A DNA stretch of 64,000 bases, from contig CANQDQ010000006.1 in the NCBI GenBank assembly GCA_947593515.1, positions 1-64,000 on the forward strand, written 5' to 3'. The stretch comes from an uncultured Bacteroidales bacterium. GTDB lineage: Bacteria > Bacteroidota > Bacteroidia > Bacteroidales > UBA11471. A program made the position numbers and the translations under genes. The first letter of the stretch is position 1. Each line of letters begins with the position of its first letter. The notes under the pieces are model-generated. The model was not told where the DNA came from. It did no database searches and was given only the letters and a program-made list of their open reading frames with translations. Positions 38,584 to 48,924 of the stretch are shown here, one piece after another.

Positions 38584-41370
38584 ATGAGCGAAAAGAGATT
38601 GTTTCTATTGGACGCATACGCCCTTATCTATCGGGCATATTACGGTTTTATCAAAAATCCCCGCATCAATTCCAAAGGGGTAAATACGTCGGCGATATTC
38701 GGCTTCGTGAATACCCTCGAAGACCTGATACGCAAAGAAAATCCGACCCACCTTGCCGTCGGATTCGACCCTGCCGGCGCCACATTCCGGCACGAGGCTT
38801 ACGACCGGTACAAGGCGCAGCGCGAAGAAACGCCCGAAGTAATCCGGCAGTCGGTGCCCGTCATCAAAGAAATCATACAAGCCTACAACATTCCCATCAT
38901 CGAGGTGCCCCGCTACGAAGCCGACGATGCCATCGGCACGTTGGCGAAGAAAGCCGAACAAGCCGGATTCGAGACCTACATGATGACTCCCGACAAAGAC
39001 TACGGGCAATTGGTGTCGCCGCATATCTTCATTTACAAGCCGAAATTCGGCAGCAGCGACTTCGAGGTGCGCGGCGAGAAAGAGATAAAAGAAAAATACG
39101 GCATCGCCCGCCCCGAACAGGTCATCGACATCTTGGGGCTAATGGGCGACACCGCCGACAACATTCCGGGCTGCCCGGGCGTCGGCGAGAAAACCGCGAT
39201 AAAACTCATACAAGAATACGACTCCATCGAAAACCTGCTGACGCAGACTGCCACCCTCAAAGGCGCACTGAAAACGAAAATAGAGAGTAACGAGGAACAA
39301 ATACGCTTCTCCAAATTCCTCGCCACCATCAAAACCGACGTGCCGGTATCGTTCGACGAAGAATCGCTGCGCCGCTCCCCCATCGACGAGCCCCGCCTCC
39401 GAAAAATTTTCGACGAACTCGAATTTCGGACTCTCTCCGAGCGTGTCTTCGGAAAGAGCGCCGCACCCGCGTCTGGCACACCCGACACCCCCGTCGCTCA
39501 ACCCTCGCTCTTCGACATATTTCCGACCGAAACACCGGAAGAAGAAAAATATGCGACTCTCAGCGAGTTAAATTCTACTCAGCACGTTTACAAACTTCTT
39601 GACAAAGAGGAAGATATACAAGAATTAGCCCGTCAATTGGAGGGGTGCGATTTTTTTGCATTCGACACGGAAACGACCGGAGTCGAGCCGATGAACGTCG
39701 AATTGGTCGGAATGTCGTTCGCCATGAAAGAACACGAAGCATATTACATACCCGTACCGCCCGAAAGAGAGAGAACCGAACGAATTGTTAAAATATTCAA
39801 ACGCGCTTTGGAGAATCCGGTAAGTTTGAAAATCGGACAAAACATCAAATACGACTATATCGTGCTGCGCAATTACGGCGTATGCCCCGGCGGGAAATTT
39901 TTCGACACGATGGTCGCCCATTACTTGCTGCAACCCGAACAGCGGCACAACATGGACTACCTCGCCGAAATATACCTCCGCTACAAAACCGTTCACATCG
40001 ACGAACTGATTGGCGCGAAAGGGAAAAACCAACTCTCCATGCGACAGGTCGCCCCCGAGACGGTGTGCCCCTACGCCGCCGAAGATGCCGACATCACCCT
40101 GCAACTCAAAAACAAATTGGAGCAGGAATTGAAACGGGAAGATCTCGAAGAACTCTTTTACACCATTGAAATGCCGCTGGTGCGCGTCCTCGCCGAAATG
40201 GAAATAAGCGGCGTGCGCATCGACACCGATACCCTGCGGCAGTCGTCGAAAGAACTGACCGGCAAACTCGATGAAATCGAGCAGGAGATTTACCGCCTTG
40301 CCGGAATGCCGTTCAACATCAGCTCCGCCCGACAGGTGGGCGAAATCCTTTTCGAGCGACTGAAAATCGACGAGAAAGCCCGCAAGACCAAAACCGGACA
40401 ATACTCCACCACCGAAGAGGTGCTCGAAAAACTGCGGTACCGCCACCCCATCGTCGATAAAATACTCGAATATCGCGGACTGCGCAAGCTGCTCAGCACC
40501 TATGTCGATGCCCTGCCCGAGCTGATAAATCCCCGCACGGGAAAGATACATACCTCTTTCAACCAAACGATTACCGCCACCGGACGGCTCAGTTCGAGCA
40601 ACCCCAATCTGCAAAACATTCCCATACGCGACGACGAGGGGCGTGAGATACGCCGCGCATTCATTCCCGAACCCGGCGAACTCTTTTTCTCCGCCGACTA
40701 TTCGCAAATCGAATTGCGCATCATGGCGCACCTCAGCGGCGACGCCGCCATGATAGACGCTTTCTGCTCGGGGCAGGATATTCATGCCGCCACCGCCGCC
40801 AAGATTTACAAAATACCCCTGAACGACGTTACGAAAGAGATGCGCCGCAAGGCAAAAACCGCCAACTTCGGCATCATCTACGGCATATCCACATTCGGAC
40901 TTGCCGAACGCCTAAACATTCCCCGCAGCGAAGCCAAGCAGCTCATCGACGGATATTTCGAAACATTCCCCCAAGTGAAAGCCTATATGGAGAAAAGCAT
41001 CGAAATCGCGCGACAGAAAGGCTACGTGGAAACCCTCAACAAACGCAAGCGCATGCTGCCCGACATCAACTCGCACAACAGCGTTGTGCGCGGATATGCC
41101 GAGCGAAACGCCATAAACGCCCCCATACAGGGCAGCGCCGCCGACATCATAAAAATAGCGATGGTAAGCATCTTTGAGCGTTTCGCACGGGAAAACATAC
41201 GGGCAAAAATGATTCTGCAAGTGCACGACGAACTCAATTTCACCGTACCCGCCGACGAAATCGACACCGTGAGCCGCATCGTCAAGGAAGAAATGGAGGG
41301 CGCCGCCAGCCTGCGCGTACCCCTTACCGCCGATTCCGGCGTCGGTGCCAACTGGCTCGAAGCGCATTAA
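38584..41370 (+). CDS. polA: DNA polymerase I with 5'-3' and 3'-5' exonuclease domains
   Basis: LFLLDAYALIYRAYYGF; FDTETTGVEPM (Exo I DxE intact); FFSADYSQIELRIMAHLSGD; the ORF-track extension from 37390 overlaps the polyprenyl synthase and is spurious. Confidence 0.96.
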   Translation: MSEKRLFLLDAYALIYRAYYGFIKNPRINSKGVNTSAIFGFVNTLEDLIRKENPTHLAVGFDPAGATFRHEAYDRYKAQREETPEVIRQSVPVIKEIIQAYNIPIIEVPRYEADDAIGTLAKKAEQAGFETYMMTPDKDYGQLVSPHIFIYKPKFGSSDFEVRGEKEIKEKYGIARPEQVIDILGLMGDTADNIPGCPGVGEKTAIKLIQEYDSIENLLTQTATLKGALKTKIESNEEQIRFSKFLATIKTDVPVSFDEESLRRSPIDEPRLRKIFDELEFRTLSERVFGKSAAPASGTPDTPVAQPSLFDIFPTETPEEEKYATLSELNSTQHVYKLLDKEEDIQELARQLEGCDFFAFDTETTGVEPMNVELVGMSFAMKEHEAYYIPVPPERERTERIVKIFKRALENPVSLKIGQNIKYDYIVLRNYGVCPGGKFFDTMVAHYLLQPEQRHNMDYLAEIYLRYKTVHIDELIGAKGKNQLSMRQVAPETVCPYAAEDADITLQLKNKLEQELKREDLEELFYTIEMPLVRVLAEMEISGVRIDTDTLRQSSKELTGKLDEIEQEIYRLAGMPFNISSARQVGEILFERLKIDEKARKTKTGQYSTTEEVLEKLRYRHPIVDKILEYRGLRKLLSTYVDALPELINPRTGKIHTSFNQTITATGRLSSSNPNLQNIPIRDDEGREIRRAFIPEPGELFFSADYSQIELRIMAHLSGDAAMIDAFCSGQDIHAATAAKIYKIPLNDVTKEMRRKAKTANFGIIYGISTFGLAERLNIPRSEAKQLIDGYFETFPQVKAYMEKSIEIARQKGYVETLNKRKRMLPDINSHNSVVRGYAERNAINAPIQGSAADIIKIAMVSIFERFARENIRAKMILQVHDELNFTVPADEIDTVSRIVKEEMEGAASLRVPLTADSGVGANWLEAH

Positions 41371-41472
41371 CCGAGCCGCACATTATTTATATAAAAGATT
41401 AAAAAGAGAAGAACGCGGCTACGTTACAGCTTTTTTGTACCTTTGCCGCAACAAAGTAAAAATCGGAATAGA

Positions 41473-42576
41473 ATGTCCTTACAATGTGGAATCGTCGGGC
41501 TGCCGAATGTCGGCAAATCGACACTTTTCAACTGCTTATCCAATGCCAAAGCCCAATCGGCGAATTTTCCTTTCTGCACCATCGAGCCGAATGTGGGCGT
41601 CATCACCGTTCCCGATGAACGGCTGAACAAACTTGCCGAGTTAGTGCACCCGCAGCGCATCGTCCCCACAACGGTCGAAATCGTCGATATTGCAGGACTG
41701 GTGAAAGGAGCAAGCCAAGGCGAGGGGTTGGGCAACAAATTCCTCGCCAACATCAGGGAGACCGACGCCATACTGCACGTACTCCGCTGCTTCGACGACG
41801 ACAACATCACGCACGTCGACGGGTCGGTCGATCCGGTGCGCGACAAAGAAATCATCGACTACGAACTGCAAATCAAAGACCTCGAAACCATCGACAGCCG
41901 CATTTCCCGCGTACAGAAACAGGCGCAGACGGGCGGAGACAAAACCGCCAAAATCGCCTACGAAGTGCTGAGCCGCTACAAAGAGGCGCTGGAACAGGGA
42001 AAAGCCGCCCGCACTGTTACGTTCGAAACCAAAGACGAACAGAAAATAGCCCACGACCTTTTCTTGCTCACCAACAAACCGGTGATGTACATCTGCAACG
42101 TCGATGAAGCAAGCGCCGTCAAAGGCAACGCCTATGTGGAGCGGGTGCGCGAAGCTGTCAAGGGGGAGGACGCCGAAATTCTCGTCGTCGCCGCCAAAAT
42201 AGAATCGGAGATAGCCGAATTCGAAACCTACGAAGAACGGCAGATGTTCCTCAACGAAATAGGACTCGAAGAGTCGGGCGTGTCGCGCCTTATCCGCTCG
42301 GCATACAAGCTGCTCAACCTCGAAACCTATTTCACCGCCGGCGAACCCGAAGTGCGGGCATGGACGTACCTGCGGGGCAGCAAAGCGCCCCAGTGCGCCG
42401 GCATCATACACTCTGATTTCGAGAAGGGTTTTATCCGCGCCGAAGTCATCAAATACGACGACTACATCGCTCTCGGCTCGGAAGCCGCCTGCAAAGAAGC
42501 CGGAAAAATGAACATCGAAGGCAAAGACTATGTGGTGCAGGACGGCGACATCATGCACTTCCGTTTCAACGTATAG
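41473..42576 (+). CDS. ychF: Redox-regulated ATPase YchF
   Basis: MSLQCGIVGLPNVGKSTLFNCLSNAKAQSANFPFCTIEPNVGVI. Confidence 0.96.
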   Translation: MSLQCGIVGLPNVGKSTLFNCLSNAKAQSANFPFCTIEPNVGVITVPDERLNKLAELVHPQRIVPTTVEIVDIAGLVKGASQGEGLGNKFLANIRETDAILHVLRCFDDDNITHVDGSVDPVRDKEIIDYELQIKDLETIDSRISRVQKQAQTGGDKTAKIAYEVLSRYKEALEQGKAARTVTFETKDEQKIAHDLFLLTNKPVMYICNVDEASAVKGNAYVERVREAVKGEDAEILVVAAKIESEIAEFETYEERQMFLNEIGLEESGVSRLIRSAYKLLNLETYFTAGEPEVRAWTYLRGSKAPQCAGIIHSDFEKGFIRAEVIKYDDYIALGSEAACKEAGKMNIEGKDYVVQDGDIMHFRFNV

Positions 42577-42586
42577 CGCGCCCGTC

Positions 42587-43174
42587 ATGAGAGAAATCCG
42601 TTCCGTATGCGTGTATTGCGGGTCGAGCTCCCAAGTACCGGCAGCCTATTTCGAGGCGGCGCGGACATTGGGCAAACTGCTTGCCGACAAGCGGATTCGC
42701 TGCATCTATGGAGCAGGCGGACAAGGACTGATGGGTACGCTCGCCGACACCGTGATGCAGAACGGGGGCGAAATCACCGGCATCATACCGCAATTCATGT
42801 ACGACAACGGTTGGTGCCACCCTGCATTGAAAGAGGTGGAAATAACGCCGGACATACACAGCCGGAAAAAACGCATGGCAACGCTTGCCGACGGCGTCAT
42901 CGCCCTGCCGGGCGGCTGCGGCACGCTGGAAGAGTTGCTCGAAATCATTACATGGAAACAGCTCGGGCTCCACACCAAGCCGATAGTCCTGCTCAATACC
43001 GACGGCTATTACGACCCGCTGATAACGCTGCTCGACCGCGCCGTCGAACAACGCTTCATGCGCACCGAACACCGCCGGATATGGCAAATCGCCGCCACGC
43101 CCGAAGAGGCGGTCGAGGCGCTATACACCGCACCCGAATGGGACAGAACCCTGAGTAAACTCGCTGCGATATGA
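42587..43174 (+). CDS. TIGR00730-type Rossmann-fold protein (LOG family)
   Basis: VCVYCGSSSQVPAAYFEAARTLGKLL...PGGCGTLEELLEIITWKQLG. Confidence 0.92.
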   Translation: MREIRSVCVYCGSSSQVPAAYFEAARTLGKLLADKRIRCIYGAGGQGLMGTLADTVMQNGGEITGIIPQFMYDNGWCHPALKEVEITPDIHSRKKRMATLADGVIALPGGCGTLEELLEIITWKQLGLHTKPIVLLNTDGYYDPLITLLDRAVEQRFMRTEHRRIWQIAATPEEAVEALYTAPEWDRTLSKLAAI

Positions 43175-44373
43175 CCGACTCCGCCGATACGCTTTCCGTT
43201 GCACCGCCCGTCGTCGATACGGGAGTTGTCGCGACCGACACGCTCCGCCAAAACGGAGCAATTGCCGATACGACAACCGACATCACAGCCTCCGGCAGCG
43301 AAGCGGCAATCCCTGCTATCGCCGCAGATACGACAACGGCAGCCCCCGTGCCGGCAGACAGCATCGCCGCTCCCGTCGATATCCTCCAAGCTGTTATCCC
43401 GACCGCTGCACAGGCATCGCCCGACAGCTCGGTTACAACCATCGTACCGCCGAGCGATACTCTCGTGCAGAAAACGGCTCCGGCAGCGGCCGACACCGGT
43501 CATCATGAAAAGTCGGTTTCCCTCTCTCCGAACGCAGCCGACACCCTCGCAAAACCTTCTGCCGAAACGCCCCGACCGACCCCGACCGATACCGCTACAT
43601 TTTTCCCCTTCACCACCGACACTTCGGCATTTGGCAATCACGTCGATACGGCAGCCGTTTCGACGACGGAAATTCCGACCATACCAATATACGACGGTCG
43701 AGCCGGCGTCCGCCGCAACCCGGAACTCCCGTTCAAAGACGGCGGGTTTTTCGTCCTGCTCTTTGCTGAACTCGTACTATTCTTCATTTTCTTTCTCCGC
43801 CGGAAAGAAATCGTTTCGTGGCAAACCGACGGCGATACGACCTACACCCGAACATTCAACCACAACAAACGCCTCTCGGGTATGAATTTCGGACTGCGGA
43901 CACTCTTCCTTCTTTATACCTTTTTGGTCGAAGGCTCTCTTGCCGCCGTACTCCTCTTTACCCAAAACGTGCCGCTTCCTTTCGGCGGAGGGTTTGCCCT
44001 TCACGCCTTGATACTGGCGCTTCCTTTCGCCCTCTTTTTCCTGCTGCAACAAGGCATATATCTGCTATTGACAAACGTATTCGGCGCCAACGCCGGCGGA
44101 CGGGAATGGTGCGACCGGCACCTTATCATCAACCTGCTGCTCGGCATCGGAATATTTCCGTTCACACTGCTCGCCGCCTACCTGCCCGAAAGTAACACAT
44201 TTTGTCTTTTTTCCGCCATTACCCTCTATTTGATAGCCCGTTTGCTTTTCATTTTGAAAGGAGCAAAACTTTTTTTACGAGATTTTAGCAGTTTGCTTTA
44301 CTTTATTTTGTACCTTTGCGCTCTTGAAATAGCGCCGCTGTTTTTCCTTGTCAATGCAGCGACCCTGTTTTAA
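43171..44373 (+). CDS. DUF4271 domain membrane protein with long low-complexity N-terminus
   Basis: Overlaps the preceding stop by 4 nt; ~190 aa Thr/Ala/Pro/Asp-rich segment then multi-pass helices. Confidence 0.7.
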   Translation: MTDSADTLSVAPPVVDTGVVATDTLRQNGAIADTTTDITASGSEAAIPAIAADTTTAAPVPADSIAAPVDILQAVIPTAAQASPDSSVTTIVPPSDTLVQKTAPAAADTGHHEKSVSLSPNAADTLAKPSAETPRPTPTDTATFFPFTTDTSAFGNHVDTAAVSTTEIPTIPIYDGRAGVRRNPELPFKDGGFFVLLFAELVLFFIFFLRRKEIVSWQTDGDTTYTRTFNHNKRLSGMNFGLRTLFLLYTFLVEGSLAAVLLFTQNVPLPFGGGFALHALILALPFALFFLLQQGIYLLLTNVFGANAGGREWCDRHLIINLLLGIGIFPFTLLAAYLPESNTFCLFSAITLYLIARLLFILKGAKLFLRDFSSLLYFILYLCALEIAPLFFLVNAATLF

Positions 44374-44375
44374 GA

Positions 44376-45158
44376 ATGATTGTAGGACTAAAAAATATTT
44401 TAGCTTTGAAAATCAAAAAGATACTTATTTCTCAACCTCAACCGTCCGAAAAATCTCCCTATTTCGAGATTGCCAAAAAGTACGGTGTGGACATTGTTTT
44501 CCGTCCTTTCATCAAAGTAGAAGGGCTCACCTCCAAAGAATTTCGGCAGCAAAAAATTTCATTGCCCGAATACACGGCGGTCATCTTCACCGCGCGGACG
44601 GCTATCGACCACTTTTTCAGATTGTGCGAGTGCCTGCGCGTAACGATTCCGGAAACGATGAAATATTTCTGCACGACCGAAACCATCGCCCTCTACCTCC
44701 AAAAATACATCGCTTACCGCAAACGCAAAATTTTCTTCGGCAACACGGGCAAGCTCAACGACCTTATACCCGCTCTGGCCAAACACGCCGACGAAAAATA
44801 CCTGCTCCCCGTTTCCGACGTAAACAACGGAGAATATCCGCTGCTCGACCAGCATAACATCAACTATACCAAAGCCGTGATGTACCGCACGGTAAGCAAC
44901 GATTTCAAACCCGGCGAACCGTTCGACTACGATATGCTCGTCTTTTTCAGTCCGGCAGGAATACAGTCGCTGCTCAAAAATTTCCCGAACTTCGAGCAGG
45001 GCGACATCAAAATCGGGAGCTTCGGTCCGACGACCGCCAAAGCCGTGCACGACGCGGGGCTGCGGCTCGACGTAGAGGCGCCGCAACCCGAACTCCCGTC
45101 GATGACGGCGGCACTGGAACATTTCTTGAAAGAACAGAGCAAAGCGGCAAAAAAATAA
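44376..45158 (+). CDS. hemD: Uroporphyrinogen-III synthase family protein
   Basis: KKILISQPQPSEKSPYFEIAKKYGVDIVFRPFIKVEG...FTARTAIDHFF...DMLVFFSPAGIQSLLKNF. Confidence 0.8.
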   Translation: MIVGLKNILALKIKKILISQPQPSEKSPYFEIAKKYGVDIVFRPFIKVEGLTSKEFRQQKISLPEYTAVIFTARTAIDHFFRLCECLRVTIPETMKYFCTTETIALYLQKYIAYRKRKIFFGNTGKLNDLIPALAKHADEKYLLPVSDVNNGEYPLLDQHNINYTKAVMYRTVSNDFKPGEPFDYDMLVFFSPAGIQSLLKNFPNFEQGDIKIGSFGPTTAKAVHDAGLRLDVEAPQPELPSMTAALEHFLKEQSKAAKK

Positions 45159-45177
45159 CCTTATCCGCATTTATACC

Positions 45178-45235
45178 AAACCTTGCCGCCATATTCCGAA
45201 ACGGGAACGGGCGACAAGGTTTTTCTTTTTTTCGA
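45178..45235 (+). terminator. Terminator between hemD and rnpA
   Basis: AAACCTTGCCGCC...GGGCGACAAGGTTTTTC, one mismatch, followed by a T-rich tract. Confidence 0.55.
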
Positions 45236-45243
45236 TACGACAC

Positions 45244-45663
45244 GTGGAAACGAAACAGCTTGAAAACGACAACCGCCGACTCACCCGTGCAGAACGCCTG
45301 CGGGGCGAAATCAGGGTAAACAGCCTTTTTGCCGAAGGACACTCGTTCGTCGTCTATCCTTTCCGCGTCGTATTCCGCACGCAACCGCCGAAAACCGCTG
45401 CGGGTGCGGCTTTTCTGGTAAGCATTCCCAAACGGAATTTCAAGCGCGCCGTCAAACGCAACTTGCTGAAACGGCGCATAAGAGAGGCGTTCCGTCTCCA
45501 CAAAACGGCGCTCAACGATACGCTCGGTCGCGCCGGCATGGCGCTCGACATGGCGATTCTCTATTTGGACAAAGAGGTTCTTCCCTACGAAATCCTCGCA
45601 AAACAGATGCGGGAGCTGCTTGCCCGCCTGTCGGACAGGATAGCCTCCGAGATGAAAAAATAG
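45244..45663 (+). CDS. rnpA: Ribonuclease P protein component
   Basis: [20 protein letters not shown]...[21 protein letters not shown]. Confidence 0.92.
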   Translation: METKQLENDNRRLTRAERLRGEIRVNSLFAEGHSFVVYPFRVVFRTQPPKTAAGAAFLVSIPKRNFKRAVKRNLLKRRIREAFRLHKTALNDTLGRAGMALDMAILYLDKEVLPYEILAKQMRELLARLSDRIASEMKK

Positions 45664-45668
45664 CTGCC

Positions 45669-46559
45669 ATGCGCACGTTTTTCCGAAAAATCTTTACCGC
45701 CCTGCTCCTGCTGCCCATTTCTTTTTATAGGGCTTGCATTTCACCGCTGCTGCCGGCGTCGTGCCGGTACGTGCCCACCTGTTCGCAATACGCGGCAGAG
45801 GCGATACGGCGGCACGGTCCGCTGCTCGGGCTATGGTTGGGAATAAAGCGGATATGCCGCTGCCACCCGTGGGGCGGGAGCGGGTACGACCCCGTGCCCG
45901 AAACACGGCTTTACGACCTGCACACCCACGCGTTGAAAGCAACGACCGCCGACGAATATGCCGTCTGCAACCCCTATCCCCGCTATCCGCTGTCGGTGGT
46001 GGCACAGCACCCCGAATGCCGCTTTTCCGTCGGCATACACCCCTACGAGAGCGGCAACGCCGATGAAAAAACATGGGCAGAGGTCGTCACAGCAGCAGCC
46101 CTGCCCCAAGTCGCAGCGATAGGGGAGTGCGGACTCGACACGACCCGCGACACGCCGCTGCCGCAACAGCTCGACATTTTCTGCCGCCACATCGCGCTCT
46201 CCGAACAAACGGGAAAACCTCTTATCATACATTGTGTCAAGGCATTCGATACGCTAATAGCCCTCCACCGCCAATACCGCCCGCAGCAGGCGTGGGTCGT
46301 ACACGGCTTTCGCGGCAAGCCGCAGCAGGCGGAACAGTTGCTCCGCGAAGGCTTCGTCCTCAGTATCGGCGTGAAACACAATCCCGATATTTTCACGGTA
46401 TGCCGCCCCGAAAACTGCCTGTTGGAAACCGACGAAGACGAAACACCCGTCGCCGCGCTCTACCGGCAAGCAGTCCGAGCATGGAAAATGCCCCGCTACC
46501 GCGCCGTCGCACAACTGGCACGCTCGTTTGCCGAAAAATTTCATCTCGACCGAGAATAA
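45669..46559 (+). CDS. YidD-TatD fusion: membrane insertion efficiency factor domain fused to a TatD-family hydrolase
   Basis: N-term [33 protein letters not shown]...[14 protein letters not shown]-term [39 protein letters not shown] in the same frame. Confidence 0.88.
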   Translation: MRTFFRKIFTALLLLPISFYRACISPLLPASCRYVPTCSQYAAEAIRRHGPLLGLWLGIKRICRCHPWGGSGYDPVPETRLYDLHTHALKATTADEYAVCNPYPRYPLSVVAQHPECRFSVGIHPYESGNADEKTWAEVVTAAALPQVAAIGECGLDTTRDTPLPQQLDIFCRHIALSEQTGKPLIIHCVKAFDTLIALHRQYRPQQAWVVHGFRGKPQQAEQLLREGFVLSIGVKHNPDIFTVCRPENCLLETDEDETPVAALYRQAVRAWKMPRYRAVAQLARSFAEKFHLDRE

Positions 46560-46631
46560 AATCGTTCGCTTTTTCGGCTTTATTGCCGACAAAACATTAT
46601 CTTTGCGGCACTTTCAAAAAAACAGACTTCG

Positions 46632-47924
46632 ATGAATTTTGTAGAAGAACTCAAATGGAGAGGTATGCTCCACGACATCATGCCCGGCACCGAAGAACAG
46701 CTGCAAAAAGAAATGACAACGGCATATATCGGTTTCGACCCCACTGCCGACTCGCTGCACATCGGGAATCTGGTAAGCATCATGATACTGCGCCACTTCC
46801 AACGCGCGGGACACAAACCCATAGCTCTCATCGGCGGCGCCACCGGCATGATAGGCGACCCCTCGATGAAATCGCAGGAGCGCAACCTGCTCGACGAAGC
46901 GACACTGCGCCATAATCAGGAGTGCATCAAACGGCAGCTTTCCAAGTTTCTCGATTTTGAATCGGACGCGCCCAACGCCGCCGAACTGGTGAACAACTAC
47001 GACTGGATGAAAGACTTTTCTTTCCTCGACTTCATTCGCGAAATCGGCAAGCACATCACCGTCAATTACATGATGAGCAAAGACTCCGTAAAACGCCGTC
47101 TGGCGGGCGAAGGCACTTCGGGACTTTCGTTCACCGAATTTTCGTACCAGCTCGTGCAGGGCTATGACTTCACCTTCCTCAACAAAACGAAAAACTGCAA
47201 ATTGCAGATGGGCGGCTCCGACCAATGGGGCAACATCACCACCGGAACGGAATTGATACGCCGCATGAACGGCGGCGAAGCCTACGCACTCACCTGCCCG
47301 CTCATCACCAAAGCCGACGGCGGGAAATTCGGCAAGACCGAATCGGGCAACATATGGTTGGACCCCAACTACACGACACCCTACAAATTCTACCAGTTCT
47401 GGCTCAACGTAAGCGACGCCGACGCCGAAAAATACATCAAGATATTCACCGACCTGCCGCAGGAAGAAATAATGGCCCTCATCGCCGAACAGCAGGCGGC
47501 GCCGCATCTGCGTCCGCTGCAAAAACGGCTGGCGAAAGAAATAACCGTCATGGTGCACTCCGAAGCCGATTACAACGCTGCCGTCGAAGCGTCGGGAATC
47601 CTCTTCGGAAACTCCACATCGGAACAGCTGCACCACCTCGACGAAAAGACGCTGCTCGCCGTATTCGAGGGCGTGCCGCAATTCGAGATTTCGCGCGACG
47701 AGCTCTCTGCCGGCATACGGGCTGTCGAACTGCTTACCGAAAAAGCCGCCGTATTCCCCTCGAAAGGAGAGATGCGCAAAACCGTGCAGGGCGGCGGCGT
47801 GTCGGTCAATAAAGAAAAGCTCGCGGCTTTCGATGCCGTATTGTCCGCCGATATGCTTCTCAACGGCAAATATCTGCTTGTGCAGAAAGGCAAGAAAAAT
47901 TATTACCTGTTGATTGCAAAATAA
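46632..47924 (+). CDS. tyrS: Tyrosyl-tRNA synthetase
   Basis: [34 protein letters not shown]4-like C-terminus. Confidence 0.97.
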   Translation: MNFVEELKWRGMLHDIMPGTEEQLQKEMTTAYIGFDPTADSLHIGNLVSIMILRHFQRAGHKPIALIGGATGMIGDPSMKSQERNLLDEATLRHNQECIKRQLSKFLDFESDAPNAAELVNNYDWMKDFSFLDFIREIGKHITVNYMMSKDSVKRRLAGEGTSGLSFTEFSYQLVQGYDFTFLNKTKNCKLQMGGSDQWGNITTGTELIRRMNGGEAYALTCPLITKADGGKFGKTESGNIWLDPNYTTPYKFYQFWLNVSDADAEKYIKIFTDLPQEEIMALIAEQQAAPHLRPLQKRLAKEITVMVHSEADYNAAVEASGILFGNSTSEQLHHLDEKTLLAVFEGVPQFEISRDELSAGIRAVELLTEKAAVFPSKGEMRKTVQGGGVSVNKEKLAAFDAVLSADMLLNGKYLLVQKGKKNYYLLIAK

Positions 47925-47942
47925 AAAATAAACCGTTTTTCG

Positions 47943-47973
47943 TTTGCAATTAAAAAAACTTGCCGTATCTTTG
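47943..47973 (+). promoter_or_regulatory. Consensus-like Bacteroidota promoter for tRNA-Gln (TTTG-N19-TATCTTTG)
   Basis: Both elements match the consensus with 19-nt spacing. Confidence 0.7.
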
Positions 47974-48012
47974 TTCCGCTTTTTAGGGCAATGTCCCGTA
48001 AAAGACAAGGAT

Positions 48013-48083
48013 TGTCTTATGGTGTAATGGTAGCACAACAGGTTTTGGTTCTGTTTGTCTTGGTTCGAATCCGAGTAAGACAA
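48013..48083 (+). tRNA. tRNA-Gln (TTG)
   Basis: TGTCTTATGGTGTAATGGTAGCACAACAGGTTTTGGTTCTGTTTGTCTTGGTTCGAATCCGAGTAAGACAA; acceptor TGTCTTA/TAAGACA. Confidence 0.93.
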
Positions 48084-48087
48084 CGCG

Positions 48088-48123
48088 AAAAATCCTTTCT
48101 CTCGTACGGGAGAAAGGATTTTT
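48088..48123 (+). terminator. Terminator of tRNA-Gln
   Basis: AAAAATCCTTTCTC...GAGAAAGGATTTTT. Confidence 0.8.
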
Positions 48124-48125
48124 CT

Positions 48126-48631
48126 TTATAGCCATTTGATGTTCAGCCACAACAAAAGCACCAAAGAAGCAAATGCATACCCGTAAACGATTATACATTT
48201 TACCACTTTTTCCTTTACCGGCATTTGACGAAATTTTTGTATGTATTCCCAAGATTTATCTCCGATAGCCCATTCAAATATAAAGAAAACAACAAAAAAA
48301 TTGTTAATGAAACTATCAAAAAAGAGAGTTTTTTCGCAAAATCGAAGTAAATGTACACCAAAGACCAAATACTCCAAATGAGAGAAACGTGCGGAATAAA
48401 CGGAAATATCGCAGATTTTGAAAAATAGAGATTGGCATATTCATTATAAGGAGACCATAACTCTTTCGTTGTTTCCTTTATCCGCTCCCGTTTCGCGGGA
48501 AACAAACAATAGCAAAACGCAAAAAGAATAATAATAATTATCTTTCTCAATAACTTAATCGGGAAATAGAGATAATAGGTCGAAAGGTTTATCCACTCTT
48601 CCAATCTATTCCGGCGTTGTTGCTTTTTCAT
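48126..48631 (-). pseudogene. Hypothetical membrane protein, probably frameshifted
   Basis: Two overlapping minus-strand ORFs (48215-48631 and 48126-48377) appear to be N- and C-terminal parts of one protein, switching near the T7 run at 48295-48301. Confidence 0.5.
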
Positions 48632-48708
48632 AAATCGTTTTTCCTGTATTCCCCCTGCACAAAGTTAAAAATTAATCCGAAAGAAGCGAAGCAAAGGGAG
48701 GAGGAAAT

Positions 48709-48741
48709 AAAAAACCACCCGCCTTTGACAAAGGCGGGTGG
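48709..48741 (-). terminator. Terminator of tRNA-Asn
   Basis: CCACCCGCCTTTGACAAAGGCGGGTGG with a T-run on the minus strand. Confidence 0.75.
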
Positions 48742-48744
48742 TAG

Positions 48745-48818
48745 CTCTTCAGGTAGGACTTGAACCTACGACCCTCTGATTAACAGTCAGATGCTCTAAC
48801 CGACTGAGCTACTGAAGA
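48745..48818 (-). tRNA. tRNA-Asn (GTT)
   Basis: Reverse complement TCTTCAGTAGCTCAGTCGGTTAGAGCATCTGACTGTTAATCAGAGGGTCGTAGGTTCAAGTCCTACCTGAAGAG. Confidence 0.95.
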
Positions 48819-48843
48819 AGGTAACATTTCTAAAAATGCAGGG

Positions 48844-48874
48844 CAAAAGTAATGCGTTATTTCCAATTATACAA
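48844..48874 (-). promoter_or_regulatory. Putative promoter of tRNA-Asn (TTG-N20-TACTTTTG), divergent to a TATATTTG box at 48875-48882(+)
   Basis: CAAAAGTA at 48844-48851 and CAA at 48872-48874 on the plus strand. Confidence 0.45.
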
Positions 48875-48924
48875 TATATTTGCGGAAAATTTTGTTTTTC
48901 TATCGAATATCAATACGCGAAAAT

